From: CAYQDF01 sp964416175
GTDB taxonomy: Bacteria > Chloroflexota > Anaerolineae > Anaerolineales > UBA4823
Direction of reading: 5' to 3'
Length of the DNA: 9,125 nucleotides
Assembly: GCA_964416175.1 (NCBI GenBank)
Contig: CAYQDF010000120.1
Location: forward strand, 1-9,125
Shown: positions 1 through 6,184 of the stretch, one piece after another
How positions within the stretch are numbered: position 1 is the stretch's first letter
Layout of the letters: each line of letters opens with the position of its first letter
Position numbers and translations under genes: made by a program
Notes under the pieces: generated by a model
Told to the model about the DNA's origin: nothing
Database searches by the model: none
What the model saw: only the letters and a program-made list of their open reading frames with translations

Positions 1-80
1 CCGGCGCGGCAGAAACCTGCGAACCCCGTCAGGTCCGAGAGGAAGCAGCGGTAAGTGGGAACTTCTGGGTGCCGCCGGGA
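1..80 (+). ncRNA. ffs: Small signal recognition particle RNA (4.5S/SRP RNA), 5' end at window edge
   Basis: This is the RNA core of the signal recognition particle, which binds Ffh and guides ribosomes making membrane proteins to FtsY. Seen directly: the domain IV signature at 28-49, with the invariant GTCAGGTCC half (28-36), a GAGA tetraloop of GNRA type (37-40) and the GGAAGCAGC half (41-49). Bases 1-11 pair with about 70-78 (with one bulged C), closing the terminal helix, so nearly the whole hairpin is present and only a few 5' bases are likely missing. The size and lack of an Alu domain fit the small bacterial form. The mature 3' end near 80 is inferred from pairing. Confidence 0.95.
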
Positions 81-103
81 AGCCTGCCTGGCGGCTTTTT
101 ATT
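71..103 (+). terminator. Rho-independent terminator of the SRP RNA
   Basis: A 9-bp stem (71-79 with 87-95, one G-T pair) and a 7-base loop are followed directly by TTTTTATT (96-103). The left arm is also the 3' strand of the SRP RNA terminal helix. The terminator and the mature RNA fold therefore compete for the same bases, a common arrangement for compact RNA genes. Confidence 0.85.
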
Positions 104-127
104 AGAACCTGTTTCATAAATAACAGG
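104..127 (-). terminator. Possible weak minus-strand terminator hairpin
   Basis: CCTGTT (108-113) pairs with AACAGG (122-127) around an 8-base loop. Read on the minus strand, the stem is followed by TTCTAAT, a poor T-tract. It could back up the hairpin at 142-181 in ending the minus-strand operon. The evidence is weak. Confidence 0.25.
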
Positions 128-141
128 AGGAGAAAGGGTAT

Positions 142-190
142 CCAGCCTCACACAAGCGACGATCTTGCCTGGCGAGGCTGGTTTTTATTT
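142..190 (+). terminator. Hairpin terminator between convergent transcripts
   Basis: CCAGCCTC (142-149) pairs with GAGGCTGG (174-181), and an inner CAAG/CTTG stem (153-156 with 164-167) sits within. TTTTTATTT follows on the + strand (182-190). The T-tract overlaps the last codons and TAA stop (185-187) of the minus-strand gene at 185-1090. On the + strand it would stop leftover SRP RNA read-through. On the minus strand the same hairpin lies right after the stop codon but lacks a clean T-run, so it may act in both directions with unequal strength. Confidence 0.6.
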
Positions 191-1090
191 CTCGTAAAGA
201 ACCCGTTCCCAATTCTGTACCGTCCCACACTCCGGTGGGAGATCGGGGTCAGCTGGATAGAAGGTGATACAGTTTATCGTCGCAACTTCCCCGGTTGCGG
301 CATTCAGGTCGAACACATACCAGAGATCTCCCATCCCTTTTTTGGGCACACTGAACTGGGCGATCAATCCCTCCACGCCGTAGAGCTGGACCTTCGCTGA
401 GGATTGAGTGATTTCAGGCACACCTGGATACCCGTAGTTATAGTTCAAAACTGCGAAGGTGTAGGTACCGCTGGCTTTTAGACTCTTGATCGAAATCGTT
501 TCCGGTCCATAGCCGTCCTTATCATCTCTATCCAGGCATACATTTGGGAAGTTCGTGCAGCTGCCCGGTGCATCCAGGTAAAGGTGCGGATATTTAGGAT
601 AAGGCAACCAGAAATGAGCATCCAGGTCCTTTGGGTTCTTTCCCCAGGTCAACACGATGCGGAATTCTCCATCACCCAGGATAGGAGAAAGTGCAAAGTT
701 CAGCGTGATCGAGGACCCCGCATTCACGTAAGTCTCCTGCGTCAAAGGCAGATAGCCATCTCTCTCGGCCTCGACGAGCTTAGAACCAACGGCGACATTT
801 GAGATTGCATACACGCCATCTTCGTCTGTGACGTCGCACTTATCTCCCTGAACGCAAACGATAGCCCCATTGATCGGCTCGTTATAAATTGCATCGACCA
901 CAGTCCCGTGCAAATTCCCCGGACCGGATTGGAAACGTTTATAGAGCACGGGGATGTAGGTCGGGTTGGCGATCGATTCGCTGGTCTCAGCCGAAACTGG
1001 GAACGCGGCAGGGGAACCGGATGCCAGGCCCAGGGCGATCAGGATACCTGCCTGGGCGAATAACCGCGTGAGAGAAAATCGATTCATCAT
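185..1090 (-). CDS. Secreted protein with carboxypeptidase-regulatory-like and YfaP-like (DUF2135-type) beta domains
   Basis: A 301-residue exported protein of unknown role. Residues 1-34 form a signal peptide: a basic start, a hydrophobic core around 14-24 and a likely cut after PVSA. Next comes a YIPVLYKRF stretch (45-53), resembling the short YLP-type motif often seen in Chloroflexota surface proteins. Residues 58-135 look like a carboxypeptidase-regulatory (CNA-B/transthyretin-like) beta sandwich: a GTVVDA start, then DGVYAISNV and the GYLPL turn. Residues 140-270 begin FRIVLTWG followed by DLDAHFWLP, the pattern of YfaP/DUF2135 domains. Four Cys at 178-290 could form disulfides. Two ATGs are in tandem at the start (1090, 1087), with only weak ribosome-binding purines upstream. 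The gene follows the long TadE-like gene by 37 bases, so it is the last gene of that operon and probably works at the cell surface with it. The function is inferred from fold and context only. Confidence 0.8.
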   Translation of the reverse strand: MMNRFSLTRLFAQAGILIALGLASGSPAAFPVSAETSESIANPTYIPVLYKRFQSGPGNLHGTVVDAIYNEPINGAIVCVQGDKCDVTDEDGVYAISNVAVGSKLVEAERDGYLPLTQETYVNAGSSITLNFALSPILGDGEFRIVLTWGKNPKDLDAHFWLPYPKYPHLYLDAPGSCTNFPNVCLDRDDKDGYGPETISIKSLKASGTYTFAVLNYNYGYPGVPEITQSSAKVQLYGVEGLIAQFSVPKKGMGDLWYVFDLNAATGEVATINCITFYPADPDLPPECGTVQNWERVLYEK

Positions 1091-1127
1091 CTCTTACCGC
1101 ATCCTGGGATCGTCTCTTTCGCTTACA

Positions 1128-2945
1128 TCAGCAGTCGAAGCCGCCTCCGGGGCATGGCGTCTTGGTAGGCGTCTTGGTGGGTGTGTTCGTGGGGACCGCC
1201 GTTGCTGGGGTTGGGGTGGGGGTTTTGGTGGGAGCATTGGTCGGTGTCTTGGTCGGCGTGTTCACCGGCGGCTGGGTCTTCGTCGGGGTTGGCGTCGCTG
1301 TATCGGTCGGCTTTGGAGTCCGGGTCGCTGTCGGCACAGGAGTCGAGATGGGCGTGCTGGTCCGCGTCGGGGTCGGCGTGCACACGCTGGGGGGACAAGG
1401 CGTTGCAGTCTGGGTCGGCGTGCGCGTCGGAGTGAACGTGAGCGTGGGCGTCGGAGTATCCCGCAGGATGATAAACGTTTTCTCCACGACGTCAGACCAG
1501 ATCCCGTTCCAACCCAGAGCCTGAGCAGTTATGGTGTAGGTGCCGTTTACAAGTCCGTCCCAGACCGATGAGCCCATCTGGTTACACGGCCCGTTACCGC
1601 CATAGGCGCAATACCTGAGCGTCGAATCGGTGGAGGAGCGCAAAACCGTGCCGTCCGGCTTGTATATGATAAACCGGATATACTGGATGCCGTTCCCATT
1701 CACCGGCGCCATGCCAGTATCGTAAGCGATGGCCTCGAACCTGGTCTGGCTGCGGCTGGTCAGGATCGTCCCACTGTCTTCTGGATTGACAATCTCCACA
1801 TAGATTGGGTGCAATTGCGAGGACAGATTGCACTGGTCGACCGTAATATCAACTACCCATTCGACGGTCAAAACCGAATCCAGTATGATCTGGCTGTTCG
1901 GGACACCATTAAAGTCGCTCATCCAGGTCACTCCGGAGGTAGCCCCGACGCTGTATGGCGGGGATACGCTGAGATCGGTGGGCGGTGTTGCGTCATCTCC
2001 GTTATAGTATGTCCATCCGTCCAACCTGGAGTAATTCACAACTTGAGTGTCGTAATGTTTAGACCAGTTGAATTTCGTCTGGATGATTTGAACCGGTACG
2101 GTATTATTATTCACACCGCTGACGAAGATATCATCGGAGGACGCGTAAATGTCCGTCATGCTCACGAGGTCGCAGGACGGAGTCGGCGTTGGTGTTGGAC
2201 TTGGCGTGTCTGTCGGAGTGGGGGTGATGGTTGGAGTTGGCGTCTCCGTAGGTGTCGGCGGGATCGGCGTGTTGGTTGCCGGAGGAGGAGTAGGTGAGGG
2301 GACATCGATTAGAGGCGGCAGGCCCAGCACCCGGGCGACGCGGAACTGCTCCAGGATACCGGTCCGCTCGGCGTGCAGGGTGACCGACGGGACGATGTTT
2401 CTCAAGAATGGGAGGAGAAGTGGATGCTCATAAGTCACCGCGACCATGACCCGTGTAGGTCCTTCTTCGGGGTTCCCTGGATCATCGTATGGATCGCAGT
2501 AATCCTCGGGAAGTGGGTGGTAGAGGAAACCTTCACGGGAGCTGCACACGGTGATCTTATAATACCCTACCTGTCCCTTGCTCGCGGTCTTATCGTTGAG
2601 GATCCCGACGAGCATCCCTTCCGTGACAGAATAAATGGAGGGCAGCCGTGCACGGTCTTCCTCGGTATGCCGGGCATCGGCGTCCGGTTCGGCACCACAC
2701 ACGAGCCCGTTTCCGTTGGCGTCAATTTCCGGTACGCAGAAAGTGCTGTCGTACTCCCCGGTCACCGCATAACGGAGGCCAAATCGGGCTGCATTGACAA
2801 CTGTCAGCCATGCGTGGAAGATCCTGGCGAACTCAAAGATGCCGAAGATTAACAGCAGCAGTACTGGCAGGACGATCGCAAATTCCACCAGGCCTTGCGC
2901 TTTTCCAGGGCGCTTTGTTTTGCGAAATATCCCGATACCGTCCAT
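1128..2945 (-). CDS. Long TadE-like pseudopilin protein with two Pro-Thr stalks
   Basis: A 605-residue protein. Residues 16-60 are a TadE-type N-terminus: a basic lead, then AQGLVEFAIVLPV and a long hydrophobic helix ending in EFARIF. This segment is normally cut by prepilin peptidase and anchors the protein. Here the base before the cut is Ala rather than Gly if aligned to GQ-LVE. Residues about 61-215 are the TadE ectodomain, with four Cys. A Pro-Thr linker at 216-257 leads to a beta-rich region (258-495, with an Ig-like end rich in GTYTITAQ). A second, much longer Pro-Thr linker (496-598) ends in CPGGGFDC. TadE proteins are usually 130-220 residues, so about 390 residues are added. I start at 2945 because AGGAAAGGA lies 7-8 bases upstream. 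A TTG/ATG at 2990/2987 overlapping the previous stop (TGATG) would add 14-15 residues but lacks a ribosome-binding site. Likely a surface-displayed minor pilin or adhesin; this role is inferred. Confidence 0.85.
   Translation of the reverse strand: MDGIGIFRKTKRPGKAQGLVEFAIVLPVLLLLIFGIFEFARIFHAWLTVVNAARFGLRYAVTGEYDSTFCVPEIDANGNGLVCGAEPDADARHTEEDRARLPSIYSVTEGMLVGILNDKTASKGQVGYYKITVCSSREGFLYHPLPEDYCDPYDDPGNPEEGPTRVMVAVTYEHPLLLPFLRNIVPSVTLHAERTGILEQFRVARVLGLPPLIDVPSPTPPPATNTPIPPTPTETPTPTITPTPTDTPSPTPTPTPSCDLVSMTDIYASSDDIFVSGVNNNTVPVQIIQTKFNWSKHYDTQVVNYSRLDGWTYYNGDDATPPTDLSVSPPYSVGATSGVTWMSDFNGVPNSQIILDSVLTVEWVVDITVDQCNLSSQLHPIYVEIVNPEDSGTILTSRSQTRFEAIAYDTGMAPVNGNGIQYIRFIIYKPDGTVLRSSTDSTLRYCAYGGNGPCNQMGSSVWDGLVNGTYTITAQALGWNGIWSDVVEKTFIILRDTPTPTLTFTPTRTPTQTATPCPPSVCTPTPTRTSTPISTPVPTATRTPKPTDTATPTPTKTQPPVNTPTKTPTNAPTKTPTPTPATAVPTNTPTKTPTKTPCPGGGFDC
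1152..1460 (-). repeat. Degenerate ACNCCN/Pro-Thr coding repeat (C-terminal stalk)
   Basis: About 310 bases of short imperfect units, seen on the + strand as GTCGGCGTG/GTTGGGGTG-like hexamers and nonamers. They encode a Thr-Pro-rich run in the long TadE-like protein with Lys, Arg, Ala and Asn interspersed. Such runs form extended, often glycosylated spacers. Because of the period, other frames also stay open here and create false ORFs on both strands. Confidence 0.85.
2175..2300 (-). repeat. Degenerate Pro-Thr coding repeat (internal stalk)
   Basis: About 126 bases of the same short-unit type, coding for a Pro-Thr linker with Ser, Glu, Asp and Ile interspersed. It separates the TadE ectodomain from the Ig-like region of the same protein. 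It is shorter than the repeat at 1152-1460 and less Lys/Arg-rich. Confidence 0.8.
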
Positions 2946-2986
2946 GGGTAATTCCTTTCCTGAAGCCTGCTCTGATCCCTCAAGCA

Positions 2987-4549
2987 TCAATGAGTGATCC
3001 GGGTAAATATCCGTGAAGCGATGTCCTCGAATACCAGGTCCAGGTCATCGCCCGTGGGAGAGAAATAATAGTTCCCGCACCATTCCTTCCATTCATCAAT
3101 ATTGCTGTACAGCCCTTCACAGAGGTCTGTGGCTGGGTCGCCGTCATCGCCGACAGCTGCGACGTACCTCAGCAGACTCACCCCGTGGGCGAGCGGATCG
3201 CTGCCATAGGTCTGCAGGACCTGGTCTCCCAGACCTATGGCGAAGACCACTGCGCCCTGGCCCAAGACGCCGTTGCAAGCCGAGGCCGAATCCTGCGGAT
3301 TGCAGCCCACGAAATCCGCCATGTCCCGGGCGAAATCGTCAGCATCGTAGTCCGGGTCTGTCGCCGGCCTGTGCCGGGTAGAGGTATCAGCATCCCGGCA
3401 GAATGGAGATTCGGAAGAAGTTGGGAATGGGCAATATCCATAAGGAAATTCGTCGGCGTCGGAAGCATTCGCTGCTCCGTCCGTAAGTAGCACCACGACC
3501 CAGAGCGCGTCCTCCCGCGGGTTTAAGGAGAACATATTGCCAGCCAGTTTGAGGCCACCTCCGATGTTCGTCGTCGTGCAAGAGGATGCGTCTCCAGGGT
3601 CGAACCATTCATAAAGGGGGCAACCCAGGCCCGTGAAATTGCTGTTCACATCTCCAGGTACGTCGTAGTGGCGGCAGGCCCCCGGAGTTGTGTCACCCGG
3701 CACTTCGGAACACACGCCTGGTTCATACACCTCGAGGTCTTCGATCTTGGTCACGGCATCGCTGCGGTTCGTGATCCAACCCGGTGGGACGACCACTGTA
3801 CCCCCCACCTCCCAACCGTTGGAGAAGGTGACTATCGCCAGCCGATCGGCTTCTTCGGCCGGTGGTTTATCAAGCACCCGTTCAGCAAAGGATATTGCAG
3901 CCTCTTTCACTTCCTCCATGGGGTGACAATTATCGGTGGGGTTGCACCGGCTAGGGTCGGCGTAATAGTTGTCCCAGATACCATACGCCCCATTGTCGGC
4001 ATCGTCAGCCACGCCGTCTCCATCATCGTCATCCCCGTCGATCAAACTGGCGTCATTCGCCATCGATTCAGAGACATCGATCACCAGGACGACATCCATC
4101 GATGCTGCTTCGCCAATCGCATTCGCCGATATGGAGATGGTATCGAATCCGATCAGCCGGATGAAAGTCATCGGGACCTGCACGGTGCCTGACACCCGCA
4201 CGAGCTTCCGGCGGGGTGTAAAGCAAAGCCCGGGATCGCCGGGATTGGTGTCGCATGTCTGGACGATGACCGTGTCTGGGGAAACACCATTGAGGTTCAT
4301 CACCTGCTCGGCGGCATCTGTCATCATCGTGATCGTTCGACCTTCGCGGTATTGAGCCGCAGCCGACAGCGAGGCTGCGTCCACTGCCCGGCGTAAATGC
4401 CCCATGGAGATAAATAATTGTCCTGCATCCACCGCGAGGCCGACGAATACCAGTAAGACCACGAACGAAATCGCGATGATCACCAGAGCCTGCCCGCTTT
4501 GCCCGGGAGCCTGTTTCATATCTGATACAACAAGACGCTCCTCCATCAT
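2987..4549 (-). CDS. TadG-like protein with von Willebrand factor A domain
   Basis: About 520 residues. The N-terminus has the TadG/TadE_N pattern: SGQALVIIA, a hydrophobic helix to residue 41, then VDAGQLFISMGHLRRAVDAASLSAA, typical of putative Flp-pilus assembly TadG proteins. There is no Glu at +5, as usual for TadG. A vWA domain starts near residue 152. Its MIDAS metal site is visible as D-V-S-E-S (158-162), a Thr in TTTNIGGG (near 326) and LLTDG (354-358). Right after the MIDAS Ser comes an acidic loop (171-186, DGDDDDGDGVADDADN) like a thrombospondin type 3 calcium repeat. Many Cys (about 12) suggest disulfides in an extracytoplasmic domain. The start ATG (4549, or 4546 with GAGGG at 7 bases) overlaps the previous TGA by one base, pointing to translational coupling. 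The 3' end overlaps the region of the next gene in the same TGATG way. Probably a metal-dependent adhesion or scaffold protein at the cell surface; ligand unknown. Confidence 0.87.
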   Translation of the reverse strand: MMEERLVVSDMKQAPGQSGQALVIIAISFVVLLVFVGLAVDAGQLFISMGHLRRAVDAASLSAAAQYREGRTITMMTDAAEQVMNLNGVSPDTVIVQTCDTNPGDPGLCFTPRRKLVRVSGTVQVPMTFIRLIGFDTISISANAIGEAASMDVVLVIDVSESMANDASLIDGDDDDGDGVADDADNGAYGIWDNYYADPSRCNPTDNCHPMEEVKEAAISFAERVLDKPPAEEADRLAIVTFSNGWEVGGTVVVPPGWITNRSDAVTKIEDLEVYEPGVCSEVPGDTTPGACRHYDVPGDVNSNFTGLGCPLYEWFDPGDASSCTTTNIGGGLKLAGNMFSLNPREDALWVVVLLTDGAANASDADEFPYGYCPFPTSSESPFCRDADTSTRHRPATDPDYDADDFARDMADFVGCNPQDSASACNGVLGQGAVVFAIGLGDQVLQTYGSDPLAHGVSLLRYVAAVGDDGDPATDLCEGLYSNIDEWKEWCGNYYFSPTGDDLDLVFEDIASRIFTRITH

Positions 4550-5202
4550 CAATCCCTCGGTTCAGCTGACACAAGCGGCATGAATGAGTAGACATGCAGG
4601 AGGACGGGGTCCCCTATAAACGCCGTGATCCATGGCAGTGCCAGCTTCATATCGTATGTGTAATAAATTTCTACGAGCAGTAGACCAGTGCTGGGCGCTG
4701 AGGCGTCCAGCCTGCCGTTGACGAAACTGTTGCTGATCCCGGAAGACCGTTCTCGAACGCCGTGGCCTGGCAGATCCAGCGCATATGACCAGCCCTGTTC
4801 CCCGTATATCTCGGGGTGTCGGCGAACGATCCCGCTCCCTGCCAGGACTGAAAATGCCGAGACGATGATATCGTCGTGCTCGTCGGGTTCAATGGTGATG
4901 TTGGGTTTTTCTTGGTCGAGCTCCTGGAGCACCAGGCAGGCTGTTTGCCGATAGAAATCGACCGTCGATCTGCAATCATGGTTTGAATCTGCCGAGGAAT
5001 AGAGACCATCGCTCGAAAACCTGGCAGCATTCCGGGCGGCATCCAGGATGGCCAGGTACTCGTTCAACATAAAGCCGAACTCCACCAGCCCGGAGAGAAC
5101 GATAAGCAGCACCGGGAACAAGATTGCCATCTCTACCAGGCTCTGTCCCCGCGCCTGACTCCGAGACAGGATCCTCATCTTAAAACTGATTATTACCTTC
5201 AT
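4549..5202 (-). CDS. TadE-like pseudopilin protein
   Basis: A 217-residue protein and the first gene of the Tad-like operon. After a basic lead, residues 18-43 read RGQSLVEMAILFPVLL and on into a hydrophobic helix. This is a classic class III prepilin-type site: Gly19 before the cut and Glu24 at +5. EFGFMLNEYLAILDAARNAARF then follows, as in TadE family proteins. The rest is a short ectodomain with two Cys near 78-89 and a C-terminal beta segment, as in TadE. TadE-type pseudopilins serve Tad/Flp pilus assembly in other bacteria; here no Flp, tadA or tadB/C is present in the window, so the machinery must lie elsewhere. The start at 5202 has GAGG 7 bases upstream. A second Met at residue 9 lacks a ribosome site. 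Confidence 0.88.
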   Translation of the reverse strand: MKVIISFKMRILSRSQARGQSLVEMAILFPVLLIVLSGLVEFGFMLNEYLAILDAARNAARFSSDGLYSSADSNHDCRSTVDFYRQTACLVLQELDQEKPNITIEPDEHDDIIVSAFSVLAGSGIVRRHPEIYGEQGWSYALDLPGHGVRERSSGISNSFVNGRLDASAPSTGLLLVEIYYTYDMKLALPWITAFIGDPVLLHVYSFMPLVSAEPRD

Positions 5203-5205
5203 CCC

Positions 5206-5219
5206 ACAGCCTCAGCTGT
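5206..5219 (-). promoter_or_regulatory. Hairpin carrying the ribosome-binding site of the first Tad-like gene
   Basis: ACAGC (5206-5210) and GCTGT (5215-5219) form a 5-bp stem with a 4-base loop. On the minus-strand mRNA the GAGG ribosome site is partly in the loop and partly in the stem, 7 bases before the ATG. This could dampen translation initiation for the operon. The pairing is seen; the effect is inferred. Confidence 0.35.
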
Positions 5220-5230
5220 CATGTCCATAC

Positions 5231-5253
5231 CCGACATTTTTCTGAATGTTCGG
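5231..5253 (-). promoter_or_regulatory. 5' leader hairpin of the Tad-like operon
   Basis: CCGACATT (5231-5238) pairs with AATGTTCGG (5245-5253), with one bulged base and a 6-base loop. It lies in the predicted leader of about 79 bases. There is no T-run after it, so it is not a terminator; it may stabilise the mRNA. Confidence 0.35.
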
Positions 5254-5287
5254 CGAACTTTGGCGATCCTGAACAGATAATGAAATC

Positions 5288-5317
5288 ATTATATGCAATA
5301 TGGATCTGATCTAACAA
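5288..5317 (-). promoter_or_regulatory. Sigma-A-type promoter of the Tad-like operon
   Basis: On the minus strand, TTGTTA (5312-5317, four of six consensus bases) and a perfect TATAAT (5288-5293) are separated by 18 bases. Transcription would start near 5281, giving a leader of about 79 bases before the ATG at 5202. The surrounding 5280-5370 stretch is clearly AT-rich compared with the coding DNA. Confidence 0.7.
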
Positions 5318-5331
5318 ACCAAATTGTTACC

Positions 5332-5345
5332 TTACAATATTGTAA
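5332..5345. promoter_or_regulatory. Perfect 14-bp palindrome, candidate operator
   Basis: TTACAATATTGTAA is a perfect dyad centred between 5338 and 5339. It lies 14 bases upstream of the -35 hexamer of the Tad-like operon promoter. This position suits an activator, or an upstream repressor site. No regulator gene is next to it, so its binding protein is unknown. Confidence 0.45.
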
Positions 5346-5698
5346 TTTCTCCATAAATTCAATATATTTTGTTCTTATTGCCGTGATCAGGTTTATGTGT
5401 TATCCGGCGATACGGCTGAGTGATTTCGCGCCTCCGAAATCCTTCCTGGCATTATCCCCAACAGCCAGGATGCGCATGTCAATTGTTGCCGTCATTCCAC
5501 CTGCCAGAAGCTGCTAAAGGGAGTTATCCCAGCCAGGACTCCGGTCAGGATGCTGGTTTGTTCGCTGAAAGCCCCGCCAATTGGACAGGGGAGAAGGATC
5601 GGAACCATCGTGTAGTGATCTGACCCTTCGGTCCTGTCAAGGACAATCAACTCCCGAATATCTCCCTGCTGTTAGCAACTTTCACCGGAAATATGGCC
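5346..5698. other. Intergenic stretch without a convincing gene, rich in hairpins
   Basis: Between the anti-sigma gene and the Tad promoter, no known RNA or protein family is recognisable. Hairpins seen: GATTTCG/CGAAATC (5422-5428 with 5435-5441), TCCTGGC/GCCAGGA (5444-5450 with 5464-5470), GGAGT/ACTCC (5520-5524 with 5538-5542), and GACAGG/CCTGTC (5584-5589 with 5633-5638), the last enclosing a UUCG-capped mini-stem at 5622-5633. Two short minus-strand reading frames, 5492-5608 (38 codons) and 5400-5495 (31 codons), overlap by ATGA but lack good ribosome sites. No clear terminator for the sigma/anti-sigma transcript is seen. It may hold a small RNA or remnants of a gene; both ideas are open. 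Confidence 0.4.
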
Positions 5699-6172
5699 TC
5701 ACCTGGTTTTGTGAACTAGATAAAGAACCAGAATCTTTCGTGTGCCAGTTTGACCAGGTTCAATATATCTCCGGGCAGGTGGTATTAAGAGAGATGGATG
5801 AATGAGGTTTCTGTATCCGATCAACAAAACGACCACAACCAGAAACGACAGAACCCCATTGCCGTAGTGAGCTCTGACTTCCGTAAATGAAATGAACGGA
5901 TTCCCCAGAACGTGCAGGGTGTAGCCCAGGTCATTTACCTCACGATTCCTGAATCTTTCGACAAGGCGGCGCCTGGAACTGGCCACAAAACCGGGGCTCA
6001 GGCTGAACGCGAGCGCTTTGCCCTGGAGCCATGCGGCTGCTTCCAGCGGTGGTTTGAGGGCTTCCTGATATTCGGGGTATTTTTCGATGAGAGACTCGAT
6101 AGTCACCTGGCCTCCCCGGAGCAGATCGAGGCACCTGTCCAATATTTCCCCGATTTCATCGTACCGGTCCAT
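5699..6172 (-). CDS. Putative membrane-bound anti-sigma factor, short form
   Basis: A 157-residue protein starting 12 bases after the sigma gene stop, with GGTG 7 bases before the ATG. Residues 1-75 match the N-terminal helical part of DUF5667-family-type proteins common beside ECF sigma genes in Chloroflexota and Actinobacteria: LDRCLDLLRGGQ, then IESLIEKYPEYQEALKPPLEAAAWLQ and a basic SRRRLVERF. Residues 106-122 are one strong membrane helix (VLSFLVVVVLLIGY). In the family this is normally followed by a long outer domain beginning near a PGDPLYP-type motif. Here only 35 basic, non-matching residues remain, so the outer sensor part is absent. The protein would hold the sigma factor at the inner face of the membrane. 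That role is inferred from position and layout; no zinc-binding HxxxCxxC motif is present. Confidence 0.7.
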   Translation of the reverse strand: MDRYDEIGEILDRCLDLLRGGQVTIESLIEKYPEYQEALKPPLEAAAWLQGKALAFSLSPGFVASSRRRLVERFRNREVNDLGYTLHVLGNPFISFTEVRAHYGNGVLSFLVVVVLLIGYRNLIHPSLLIPPARRYIEPGQTGTRKILVLYLVHKTR

Positions 6173-6184
6173 CCGATTTCACCA

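Noticed and set aside
1123..1398. Minus-strand frame with an Asp/His/Pro/Ala-rich repeat product
   Set aside because: It is a shifted reading of the same stalk repeat, with no start signal and no domain.
1162..1524. Plus-strand open frame coding a Gly-Val repeat protein
   Set aside because: It is the antisense reading of the Pro-Thr stalk repeat. Its open frame is a by-product of the ACNCCN period, and the TadE-like gene on the other strand has clear domains.
2945..2990. Upstream TTG/ATG start for the long TadE-like gene
   Set aside because: The one-base stop/start overlap is attractive, but there is no ribosome site there, while AGGAAAGGA precedes the ATG at 2945.
3668..4192. Plus-strand 174-codon open frame
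   Set aside because: It lies fully opposite the TadG/vWA gene, whose MIDAS motif and TadG N-terminus are unmistakable; the product has no recognisable features.
4068..4595. Minus-strand 175-codon open frame in another register
   Set aside because: It overlaps the vWA and TadE genes out of frame and is rich in Arg/Cys/His as expected for a shadow.
5293..5623. Plus-strand short open frames in the intergenic gap
   Set aside because: They have no ribosome sites, unusual composition and no recognisable motif, and lie across the minus-strand promoter region.
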